A stretch of DNA of 6,693 nt. Origin: Clostridiales bacterium UBA8960. GTDB taxonomy: Bacteria > Bacillota > Clostridia > Peptostreptococcales > Acidaminobacteraceae. Below are positions 1 to 5,631 of the stretch, in pieces (the stretch's first letter is position 1; each line of letters begins with the position of its first letter). Under the pieces are notes generated by a model. The model worked only from the letters and a program-made list of their open reading frames with translations. It was not told the DNA's origin and did no database searches. The translations under genes were made by a program, and so were the position numbers. The stretch covers positions 415 through 7,107 of the forward strand of contig DMYC01000090.1 in assembly GCA_003482695.1 (NCBI GenBank), in the 5' to 3' direction.

Positions 1-234
1 ACAGATCCGGATGCGAACATCATCATGGGTGCCGTCATCGACGAATCGCTTAAGGATGAAATTACAGTCACCGTCATTGCAACGGGTTTTGAGTCGGTGA
101 AAGTAGAACACAAACCTGAGTCTAAGCTGAATAAAACCATAAAAACTGAAACAGTCAGGGTTCAACCGGTGGAAGCAGATCCTGCAGAAGATGACACTTT
201 TGATATTCCAACGTTTTTAAGAAAGAAAAGATAA
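1..234 (+). CDS. ftsZ: Cell division protein FtsZ, C-terminal end (5' truncated by window)
   Basis: Frame 1 is open from the first base and gives the last 77 residues of FtsZ, the tubulin-like GTPase that forms the cytokinetic ring. Visible residues 2-30 ([14 protein letters not shown], then TVTVIATGF) match the end of the FtsZ C-terminal globular domain, a very conserved stretch. Residues about 32-66 form a short, charged, low-complexity linker, shorter than the roughly 50-residue linker of Bacillus subtilis FtsZ. Residues 67-77 ([11 protein letters not shown]) are the conserved C-terminal peptide that docks FtsA, SepF and other partners, followed by a basic tip. The GTP-binding part lies outside the window. 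The stop codon TAA is built into the stem of the terminator that follows, so ftsZ appears to end its transcription unit here. Identification is firm because both the globular end and the docking peptide are present. Confidence 0.96.
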   Translation, partial: TDPDANIIMGAVIDESLKDEITVTVIATGFESVKVEHKPESKLNKTIKTETVRVQPVEADPAEDDTFDIPTFLRKKR

Positions 235-259
235 CCTTGCTTCCAGCAAGGTTTTTTTT
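233..259 (+). terminator. Intrinsic terminator after ftsZ
   Basis: The 8-bp stem AACCTTGC (233-240) pairs perfectly with GCAAGGTT (246-253) around the 5-base loop TTCCA, and a run of eight T (252-259) follows. The left arm begins inside the ftsZ stop codon. The stem plus U-tract is a classical Rho-independent terminator on the + strand. It separates ftsZ from nrdR, although read-through into nrdR is possible because no strong promoter is seen in the short gap. Confidence 0.9.
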
Positions 260-283
260 AGAATCAAACAAATTGGAAAAACC

Positions 284-289
284 GAGGTG
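284..289 (+). promoter_or_regulatory. Ribosome binding site deciding the nrdR start
   Basis: GAGGTG lies 2 bases before the ATG at 292 and 5 bases before the in-frame ATG at 295. The second spacing is the more usual one. It also gives the family-typical N-terminus MKCPYC, so 295 is preferred over 292. Confidence 0.6.
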
Positions 290-294
290 AAATG

Positions 295-759
295 ATGAAA
301 TGTCCTTATTGTAGCAGTTTTGAGTCAAAAGTGGTCGATTCACGACCAGCCGAAGATGGCCATGTGATTAGACGTCGTAGAGAATGCATCAATTGTACTC
401 AAAGATTTACCACTTATGAAAAAATTGAAGAAATTCCTATTATAATTGTTAAGAAAGACGGAACACGTGAGTCCTACAATAGGATGAAGGTATTAAACGG
501 CATCATTAGAGCGTGCGAAAAAAGACCGGTGTCCATGGAACAAATGGAAGCGCTTATTGATCACATCGAAACGCGCATGCACACTTCGATGGAAAAAGAA
601 GTCCAATCAGAGCTTATTGGTGAACTTGTCATGTCTGGTCTCAAAGATTTAGACGAAGTCGCGTATGTCAGATTTGCTTCGGTCTATCGACAATTCAAAG
701 ACATCAATACATTCATAAATGAACTTACAAAATTGCTGCGTGAAAAATCACATAGTTAA
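295..759 (+). CDS. nrdR: Transcriptional repressor NrdR (ribonucleotide reductase regulator)
   Basis: This 154-residue protein has the full length and layout of NrdR, which binds NrdR boxes upstream of ribonucleotide reductase genes and represses them according to ATP/dATP status. The N-terminal zinc ribbon is complete: C3-P-Y-C6 and C31-I-N-C34, with the arginine-rich stretch RRRRE just before the second cysteine pair and RFTTYE just after. An ATP-cone domain fills about residues 46-136; it begins with VKKDGTRESYNRMKV and includes VAYVRFASVYRQF near its end. Two ATGs stand in tandem (292 and 295); the second is chosen because of RBS spacing and the conserved MKCP start. The gene lies between two intrinsic terminators, so it may be a monocistronic unit fed by its own weak promoter or by read-through from ftsZ. 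No NrdR box was recognised in this window. Placement near division genes is common in Firmicutes. No key residue is missing. Confidence 0.96.
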   Translation: MKCPYCSSFESKVVDSRPAEDGHVIRRRRECINCTQRFTTYEKIEEIPIIIVKKDGTRESYNRMKVLNGIIRACEKRPVSMEQMEALIDHIETRMHTSMEKEVQSELIGELVMSGLKDLDEVAYVRFASVYRQFKDINTFINELTKLLREKSHS

Positions 760-767
760 AGCATTCT

Positions 768-792
768 AAAGCAGTGTGAACTGCTTTTTTTT
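768..792 (+). terminator. Intrinsic terminator after nrdR
   Basis: AAAGCAGT (768-775) pairs with ACTGCTTT (780-787) around the tetraloop GTGA, which fits the stable GNRA type. The run of eight T at 785-792 overlaps the right arm. The hairpin starts 8 bases after the nrdR stop codon. It ends only 21 bases before the pgeF start, so pgeF depends on read-through or on a promoter not recognised here. Confidence 0.88.
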
Positions 793-813
793 ATATGAGA
801 CCGAGGAGAAAGT

Positions 814-1608
814 ATGACTGTTTTTAAACACATAGAAATCCCCCATGGCGTTACGAATCGACACGGAGGTGTGAGTGTCGGCCCCTACGAAAGTATGAAC
901 ACGAGTTTTTTTGGACAAGATGACAAAGCGAGTGTTTTTGAGAATATAAAGCTTGCACTAAAGATGCTGAATATCGACGCAAAAACCATCATTGCAACAG
1001 GTCAAGTGCATTCAGACCAAATACTTTACATCGGTGATGATTTTCAGTTTGACTCGCTACTTAAAATTGAGACACCGCTTGAGGGCTATGAAGTGTATGT
1101 TGCCCATGAGACGGATGGGTTGATGACGCATAGAAAAGATGTGGTTTTAATGATTTTTTATGCGGACTGCGTGCCACTAATCATTTATGATCAAAAGAAA
1201 AAAATAGCAGGCTCTATCCACAGTGGATGGAGAGGCACCGCTCAACAGATTGGCAAAAAAGCGATTAATATGATGGTTGAAAAAGGATCTGACCCCCTAG
1301 ATATTTCGGTTGGAATAGGCCACTGTGCCGGTGTGTGTTGTTATGAAGTGGATGAGCCTGTGGCTGAAGCTTTTGCATCATCATTTTCAAAAGAAGCGTG
1401 CGATACTTTCTTGTTTCCCAAACTTGATGGGAAGGTTATGTTAGACTTAAAAATAGCCAATAAATGTCTTTTTTTAAGCGCAGGCGTAACGTCTGAGCGA
1501 ATAGATATATCACAAGATTGTACCATTTGTCAGCCTGATTCATATTTTTCGCATCGGAGAATGGGTTACCCGAGAGGATCGATGAGTGCGTTTGTGCAAA
1601 TCAAATAA
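814..1608 (+). CDS. pgeF: Peptidoglycan editing factor PgeF (YfiH/YlmD family, multicopper-oxidase-like fold)
   Basis: This 264-residue protein matches the YfiH/YlmD (DUF152) family. Family members have been described as cytoplasmic enzymes that remove wrongly amino-acylated muropeptide precursors such as UDP-MurNAc-L-Ser; the older label is polyphenol oxidase/laccase domain protein. The metal-site residues are present: H66 in ATGQVHSDQ, C119 in YADCVPL and H136 in IHSGWRGTA. Other family landmarks are NRHGGVS near the start (15-21), DGLMT (101-105), CCYEV (175-179), and the C-terminal CTIC (236-239) followed by YFSHRR. The start at 814 follows GAGGAG (803-808) with a 5-base gap. Length is normal. 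The loop before CCYEV reads GIGHCAGV, where relatives usually have a GPxIGP-like sequence, so this loop is divergent. The gene sits between the nrdR terminator and a candidate promoter, near ftsZ, as in many Firmicutes. Substrate specificity is inferred from the family. Confidence 0.93.
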   Translation: MTVFKHIEIPHGVTNRHGGVSVGPYESMNTSFFGQDDKASVFENIKLALKMLNIDAKTIIATGQVHSDQILYIGDDFQFDSLLKIETPLEGYEVYVAHETDGLMTHRKDVVLMIFYADCVPLIIYDQKKKIAGSIHSGWRGTAQQIGKKAINMMVEKGSDPLDISVGIGHCAGVCCYEVDEPVAEAFASSFSKEACDTFLFPKLDGKVMLDLKIANKCLFLSAGVTSERIDISQDCTICQPDSYFSHRRMGYPRGSMSAFVQIK

Positions 1609-1611
1609 GGG

Positions 1612-1640
1612 TTGTAATTGCACCTCATATAGATTACAAT
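1612..1640 (+). promoter_or_regulatory. Candidate sigma-70-type promoter with overlapping inverted repeat
   Basis: TTGTAA (1612-1617; 4 of 6 matches to TTGACA) and TACAAT (1635-1640; 5 of 6 matches to TATAAT) are separated by exactly 17 bases. A start near 1647 would leave a leader of about 38 bases containing the AAAGGG site of the next gene. The same stretch is an inverted repeat: TTGTAAT (1612-1618) against ATTACAA (1633-1639), 14 bases apart. No T-run follows, so it is not a terminator. The arms could be a repressor operator overlapping the promoter; this is inference. Confidence 0.45.
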
Positions 1641-1684
1641 TAAATATTGACTGAGTATCTTTTGTGTTTTAGAAAGGGTTTAAA

Positions 1685-3010
1685 ATGAACCGAATTAAAT
1701 CTATCGAGAAAGGCTCGATAGCAGAGGAACTTGAAATCGAAGTGGGGGATATTCTCCTATCGATAGGTGGTGAACCTATTGTTGATATAATCGACTACAT
1801 GTTCCTGACAAATGATGAATCGCTTGAAATGGAAATAGAAAAAGCAAATGGCGAAGTGTGGACGTATGAAATTGACAAAGAGTATGATGAAGACATAGGG
1901 TTAACGTTTGAAAACCCGATTATTGATCATGCAAAGAGATGTACCAATAAGTGTGTGTTCTGTTTTATCGATCAACTACCAAAAGGGCTGAGAGAGACGC
2001 TTTATTTTAAAGATGACGATTCCAGGCTTTCATTTTTACAAGGGAACTTTGTGACTTTGACAAACTTGAAAGAAGCGGATATCGATAGAATCATACGCTA
2101 CAGAATCAGTCCAATCAACGTTTCTGTTCACACGACAGATTCGGAACTTAGGATAAAAATGTTAGGCAACCGATTCGCAGGCAATATCATGCAGCGGTTA
2201 AAAAAACTGATTGATGGCGGCATTACCGTCAATGCTCAAATCGTACTATGCCCTGGGTATAATGACGGCGAAGCATTAAGCAAGACACTAGGTGATTTGA
2301 TACAGTTTCACCCAAACTTAAATAGTGTGGCAATTGTGCCTATCGGTTTAACGAAACATAGAGACGGTCTTTTGCAAATGGAGGCATTTAATTCTGAAAC
2401 GGCGCTAAATGTCATTGAACGCGTGGATCGCTTTCAGAAACAAGCACTTAAACGCATCAAAACGCGTTTTGCTTTTTTAGCAGATGAATTTTACATCTTG
2501 GCAAATGTGTCTTTTCCTGAGGATGAAGCCTACGAATCTTATATTCAGCTGGAAGATGGCGTCGGAATGATTCGAAAACTCTTTACAGATGTTAATTGGC
2601 TCTTGTCTGAAATGAAACACGTGCAGACGCAGCATAAAAAAGTGGCAATAATCACTGGAAAAGCAGCAGCACCTTATTTAGAAGAAATCGCATTAAAAAT
2701 TGAAAGTCACTATCCGGAAATTGAAATTAGAATTGTCGCAATCGAGAATCGGTTTTTTGGTGAAAGAATCACTGTATCGGGTCTCCTCACTGGCATTGAT
2801 ATCATGACACAAATTGCTGAATCTGATAGCCTTTTTGGTATAGATTATGCGCTGATGCCAAGTGCAATGTTTAGAGCGGATGAAGAAGTCCTGCTCGATG
2901 ATATGACGCGTTCAGATCTTGAATCGCGATTTGGCATACCAATATTCAAAGTAGAAACGGAAGGCAAGGCGCTGCTAAGTGCGCTATTAGATGGAGGAAC
3001 AAATGTTTAG
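1685..3010 (+). CDS. DUF512 family radical-SAM-like protein with N-terminal PDZ-like domain
   Basis: This 441-residue protein has the architecture of the conserved Firmicute DUF512 family, whose function is not known to me. Residues about 1-65 form a PDZ-like domain (KGSIAEELEIEVGDILLSIGGEPI). Next comes a radical-SAM-like core with cysteines C86, C90 and C93 in CTNKCVFC, a CxxxCxxC pattern that should hold a [4Fe-4S] cluster and S-adenosylmethionine. It is followed by FIDQLPKGLRETLYFKDDD. VNVSVHTTD-like and VAIVPIGLTKHR segments fit a partial TIM barrel. The DUF512 part starts around 225 and includes FLADEFYILAN (264-274), ENRFFGERITVSGLLTG (354-370) and ALMPSAMFR (389-397). The protein appears cytoplasmic: no signal peptide or membrane segment is seen. 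The start follows AAAGGG (1673-1678) with a 6-base gap. Its 3' end overlaps der by 8 bases, which suggests translational coupling. Family membership is secure; the reaction is not. Confidence 0.92.
   Translation: MNRIKSIEKGSIAEELEIEVGDILLSIGGEPIVDIIDYMFLTNDESLEMEIEKANGEVWTYEIDKEYDEDIGLTFENPIIDHAKRCTNKCVFCFIDQLPKGLRETLYFKDDDSRLSFLQGNFVTLTNLKEADIDRIIRYRISPINVSVHTTDSELRIKMLGNRFAGNIMQRLKKLIDGGITVNAQIVLCPGYNDGEALSKTLGDLIQFHPNLNSVAIVPIGLTKHRDGLLQMEAFNSETALNVIERVDRFQKQALKRIKTRFAFLADEFYILANVSFPEDEAYESYIQLEDGVGMIRKLFTDVNWLLSEMKHVQTQHKKVAIITGKAAAPYLEEIALKIESHYPEIEIRIVAIENRFFGERITVSGLLTGIDIMTQIAESDSLFGIDYALMPSAMFRADEEVLLDDMTRSDLESRFGIPIFKVETEGKALLSALLDGGTNV
2993..2997 (+). promoter_or_regulatory. Ribosome binding site deciding the der start
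   Basis: GGAGG lies inside the end of the DUF512 gene, 5 bases before the ATG at 3003. An in-frame ATG at 2991 overlaps this site itself and would add four residues (MEEQ) not typical of Der, so it is rejected as the start. Confidence 0.8.
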
Positions 3011-4325
3011 AAAACCGATCGTGGCTGTCGTTGGACGCCCAAATGTAGGAAAATCAACTTTTTTTAATAGAATCGCAGGTTCAAGAATATCGATTGTGGA
3101 AGATACGCCAGGCGTGACACGCGATCGAATATATGCTGAATGCGAATGGTTGACACATAAATTTGTCATGATTGATACAGGGGGAATCGAACCTAATTCT
3201 AATGACGTTATACTGTCACAAATGAGAGATCAAGCTCAGATTGCGATGGATACGGCGGATGTCATCATTTTCGTTTGTGACGGCAAGAGTTCTTACACGA
3301 CTGCAGACGAAGAAATCGCTCAAATGCTGCGTATTTCAAAAAAACCGGTCATACTTGTCCTTAATAAAATTGACCAATATAAGAAGCCGGATCACTTTTA
3401 CGACTACTATAATTTAGGGCTTGGCGAGCCACAAATGATCTCATCTGTCAACGCGATGGGACTTGGTGACCTTCTCGATGAGGTCGTGAAGCTATTCCCT
3501 GAAAACACTTCGCTTGAAGAAGAAGATGATACGATTAAAATTTGTTTCATCGGCAAGCCTAATGTCGGAAAATCATCGATGGTCAATAAGATCATCGGCG
3601 AAAAGCGCGTAATCGTATCAGAAATCGCCGGAACGACACGCGATGCAATCGACACGCCGTTCACCTATGAAGGGCAAAAGTATGTGCTGATTGATACAGC
3701 GGGCTTAAGAAGAAAATCAAAAGTAAACGAGACTATTGAAAAATACAGCGTTTTAAGAACGCTCACAGCAATTGAGAGATCAGATGTATGCTTTATCATG
3801 ATCGATGCAGAAGAAGGCATCACAGATCAAGATAAAAAGGTTGCCGGTTATGCACATGAAGCTGGAAAAGCATCTATTTTTGTCGTGAACAAGTGGGACT
3901 TGCTCGAGAAAGACAATCACACGTTTAATGAGTTCAAAAAACGCATCAGAGAAGAGTTCGCTTACATGATGTATGCACCTGTCATGTTTGTTTCAGCTGT
4001 AACAGGCCAACGTGTCATGCAACTTCTTGAACAGGCGAAATACGTATCAAACAACCATGCCCTAAGAATTTCCACGGGTGTGCTCAATGATATCCTCAAT
4101 GAAGCGATTGCATTGAATCAAGTGCCTTCAGATAAAGGCAAGCGTCTGAAAATCTATTATGCAACTCAAACTTCTGTAAAACCGCCAACATTCGTCCTCT
4201 TTGTCAATGTGGCTGACTTGGCGCATTTCTCATATGTGCGATATTTGGAAAATCAGATACGAAAAAACTTTAACTATGAAGGCACACCGATCGTATTCAA
4301 GATAAAGGCAAGAGGCGAAGAATAA
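3003..4325 (+). CDS. der: Ribosome biogenesis GTPase Der (EngA), tandem GTPase
   Basis: Der is an essential GTPase with two consecutive G domains and a KH-like domain; it binds the 50S subunit and acts late in its assembly. All parts are present in 440 residues, the usual length. First G domain: P-loop GRPNVGKS (11-18), switch region EDTPGVTRDR, DTGG (58-61), NKID (121-124). A short acidic linker (about 169-177, SLEEEDD) follows. Second G domain: GKPNVGKS (184-191), AGTTRDAIDT, DTAGLRRKSK (231-240), NKWD (296-299), SA (331-332). A KH-like domain fills about 350-437, with KIYYATQTSVKPPTFVLF and a GTPIVFKIKARG-type end. The start at 3003 is set by the GGAGG at 2993 and gives MFRKPIVAVVG. The gene overlaps the DUF512 gene by 8 bases and is followed after 31 bases by a small acidic ORF, so it is probably internal to an operon. 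Confidence 0.97.
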   Translation: MFRKPIVAVVGRPNVGKSTFFNRIAGSRISIVEDTPGVTRDRIYAECEWLTHKFVMIDTGGIEPNSNDVILSQMRDQAQIAMDTADVIIFVCDGKSSYTTADEEIAQMLRISKKPVILVLNKIDQYKKPDHFYDYYNLGLGEPQMISSVNAMGLGDLLDEVVKLFPENTSLEEEDDTIKICFIGKPNVGKSSMVNKIIGEKRVIVSEIAGTTRDAIDTPFTYEGQKYVLIDTAGLRRKSKVNETIEKYSVLRTLTAIERSDVCFIMIDAEEGITDQDKKVAGYAHEAGKASIFVVNKWDLLEKDNHTFNEFKKRIREEFAYMMYAPVMFVSAVTGQRVMQLLEQAKYVSNNHALRISTGVLNDILNEAIALNQVPSDKGKRLKIYYATQTSVKPPTFVLFVNVADLAHFSYVRYLENQIRKNFNYEGTPIVFKIKARGEE

Positions 4326-4345
4326 TCCCTCAAAAGCGATATCCG

Positions 4346-4352
4346 AAGGAGG
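4346..4352 (+). promoter_or_regulatory. Strong ribosome binding site of the acidic miniprotein
   Basis: AAGGAGG, a near-perfect Shine-Dalgarno match, ends 4 bases before the ATG at 4357. This is among the strongest sites in the window and is the main argument that the low-complexity ORF after it is translated. Confidence 0.75.
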
Positions 4353-4356
4353 CGCC

Positions 4357-4539
4357 ATGTTCAAGATTGAGATTGATGATGATTCAACAGACGATGAAAT
4401 CATCGATGATGAAACCATCGACGATATGTACATCGATGACGCATATGACGATGAAGACGACGAATATGATGATGACGAAAATGATGAAGACGACGACGAA
4501 TATGATGATGACGATGATGATATTGATGACTTTTTTTAG
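4357..4539 (+). CDS. Extremely acidic, Asp-rich 60-residue protein of unknown function
   Basis: I do not recognise a family. The predicted 60-residue product has 30 Asp and 8 Glu, a single Lys (K3), and no Arg, His, Cys, Trp, Pro, Gly or Leu. Its net charge would be near -37. It begins MFKIEIDDDS, carries IDD triplets at 16-18, 21-23, 26-28 and 56-58, has Tyr residues spaced along the chain (25, 30, 37, 49), and ends IDDFF. It is expected to be disordered, or to fold only on a cation or a basic partner; there is no membrane segment or signal peptide. Translation is supported by the strong AAGGAGG site and by placement 31 bases after der and 30 bases before gpsA on the same strand. Asp codons are mixed (18 GAT, 12 GAC), which argues for protein-level selection rather than simple repeat slippage. 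A chance ORF in a repeat tract cannot be fully excluded. The overlapping +1-frame ORF is taken as a shadow. Confidence 0.65.
   Translation: MFKIEIDDDSTDDEIIDDETIDDMYIDDAYDDEDDEYDDDENDEDDDEYDDDDDDIDDFF
4375..4530 (+). repeat. Low-complexity GAT/GAC/GAA tract
   Basis: The interior of the acidic ORF is an imperfect trinucleotide tract of GAT, GAC and GAA broken by ATC, TAT and ACC codons. It contains the perfect 12-base palindrome ATCATCGATGAT (4399-4410) and a second CATCGATG at 4431-4438, both by-products of the Ile-Asp-Asp codon pattern. Such a tract may vary in length between strains. Confidence 0.7.
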
Positions 4540-4546
4540 TGTCATC
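4525..4546 (+). other. Weak inverted repeat across the stop codon of the acidic ORF
   Basis: GATGAC (4525-4530) is complementary to GTCATC (4541-4546) with a 10-base T-rich loop that contains the TAG stop. Only six pairs form, and the T-run lies in the loop rather than after the stem, so it is not an intrinsic terminator. It could be a small hairpin between the acidic ORF and gpsA, or a chance match caused by the repeated GATGAC sequence. Confidence 0.25.
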
Positions 4547-4556
4547 CATTATGATC

Positions 4557-4563
4557 GAGGAGG
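4557..4563 (+). promoter_or_regulatory. Ribosome binding site supporting the TTG start of gpsA
   Basis: GAGGAGG ends 6 bases before TTG (4570-4572). The TTG start gives MKITVIAAGSWGTAL, which aligns with the normal N-terminus of GpsA. No ATG or GTG lies at a suitable position. Confidence 0.85.
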
Positions 4564-4569
4564 TTTGAC

Positions 4570-5598
4570 TTGAAAATTACAGTGATTGCAGCCGGAAGCT
4601 GGGGAACTGCTCTTTCAATGGTACTTAATGAAAATGGCCATGATGTTAAAGTATGGGTAAGAAGTGAAACGCAAGTTGAAACCATTCAAAAAACGAAAAG
4701 AAACGAAAAATACCTTCCGGGAATCGAGATTTCTGAAGAGATTGTTTTTACATCAGACAAAAGCGATGCCATTAAGGATGCGGAAATCATCGTTTTTTCC
4801 GTACCATCCCAACAATATAAATCGACACTTGAAGATTTTATAGCACTCGGGTTGATTCGAAACGATCATGTGATCGTCAATGTCTCAAAAGGCATTGATA
4901 TGGTTTCGCTTGAAACCGTTTCGCAGATCACTCAGCGCTTATTGCCAGAGGTGCCTTTTGTGGCCTTGTCTGGACCGTCACACGCTGAAGAGGTTGCGCT
5001 TAAGCTGCCGACGGCACTTGTGTCCGCTTCAAAATCAAGAGCCTGTGCAGAGTTGATTCAAGACGTCATATCAAATGACTATATTAGAGTATATACAAAC
5101 CCTGATGTTATGGGTGTGGAGATAAGTGGTGCACTCAAGAACATCATTGCACTTGGTGCAGGCATCAGCGATGGCTTAGGTTATGGTGACAATGCAAAAG
5201 CCGCACTCATCACAAGAGGAATTAAAGAAATCGCTACTTTAGGCATCGCCATGGGTGCGGATATGGAAACCTTTAAAGGGCTTGCCGGCGTTGGTGATTT
5301 GATCGTAACGTGCACAAGTATGCACAGTAGAAATAGAAGATGTGGTATCCTTATAGGGCAAGGTCACACACTAACTGAATCGATCGATTCTGTTGGGATG
5401 GTTGTTGAAGGTGCTTATACTGTAAAAGCGGCACATACTTTGAGCCAAAAATATAACCTCGATATGCCGATTACTCAAGAACTTTATCGCATACTCTATG
5501 AAGACAAAAATGCCAGAGAAGCGGTTAACCATTTGATGACGCGTAGACGTAAACATGAAATGGATGAGTATGCCACAAATCTAGAGGGATGGATTTAG
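4570..5598 (+). CDS. gpsA: NAD(P)H-dependent glycerol-3-phosphate dehydrogenase GpsA
   Basis: GpsA reduces dihydroxyacetone phosphate to sn-glycerol-3-phosphate in the cytoplasm, feeding phospholipid and, where present, teichoic acid synthesis. The 342-residue length is normal. The N-terminal Rossmann domain shows AAGSWGTAL (7-15), VFSVPSQ (75-81), NVSKGID (104-110) with K107, and LSGPSHAEEVA (133-143). The C-terminal domain shows GALKNIIAL with the likely catalytic K190, GISDGLGYGDNAKAALITRG (198-217), GVGDLIVTCTS (240-250) with D243, and HSRNRR (252-257). The gene starts with TTG, supported by GAGGAGG 6 bases upstream. One oddity: residue 7 is Ala (GCA), where GpsA normally has the first Gly of the GxGxxG motif; the other two glycines are kept. 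It follows the acidic ORF by 30 bases and precedes the HlyD-like gene by 33 bases, in line with an operon. Many clostridia have plsY next to gpsA; none is seen here. Confidence 0.96.
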   Translation: MKITVIAAGSWGTALSMVLNENGHDVKVWVRSETQVETIQKTKRNEKYLPGIEISEEIVFTSDKSDAIKDAEIIVFSVPSQQYKSTLEDFIALGLIRNDHVIVNVSKGIDMVSLETVSQITQRLLPEVPFVALSGPSHAEEVALKLPTALVSASKSRACAELIQDVISNDYIRVYTNPDVMGVEISGALKNIIALGAGISDGLGYGDNAKAALITRGIKEIATLGIAMGADMETFKGLAGVGDLIVTCTSMHSRNRRCGILIGQGHTLTESIDSVGMVVEGAYTVKAAHTLSQKYNLDMPITQELYRILYEDKNAREAVNHLMTRRRKHEMDEYATNLEGWI

Positions 5599-5631
5599 TC
5601 CGAAATTGAATGTCGAATGAAGGAGAAAGTC

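Noticed and set aside
1647..1675. Second possible promoter, TTGACT (1647-1652) with TAGAAA (1670-1675)
   Set aside because: The -10 would overlap the ribosome binding site and transcription would start at about the ATG, leaving no binding site on the mRNA. The pair at 1612/1635 fits better.
2991..3002. Upstream ATG giving a 444-residue Der
   Set aside because: This ATG overlaps the GGAGG site used for the ATG at 3003, and the added MEEQ does not fit the usual Der N-terminus.
3447..3482. Atypical G5-like segment SSVNAMGLGDLLD in the first G domain of Der
   Set aside because: G5 is weakly conserved, and variants of this kind seem common in clostridial Der proteins; all other G motifs are intact.
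3407..3664. 85-codon minus-strand ORF inside der
   Set aside because: It is antisense to the conserved second G domain of Der; the Ser-rich product is the shadow of the acidic linker codons.
4399..4438. Palindromes ATCATCGATGAT and CATCGATG as protein-binding sites
   Set aside because: They arise from the Ile-Asp-Asp codon pattern inside a coding tract and have no promoter near them.
4367..4573. Met/Thr-rich 68-codon ORF in the frame overlapping the acidic ORF
   Set aside because: Its composition follows from reading the GAT/GAC repeat out of frame, it has no RBS of its own at a useful distance, and the acidic frame is the one placed after AAGGAGG.
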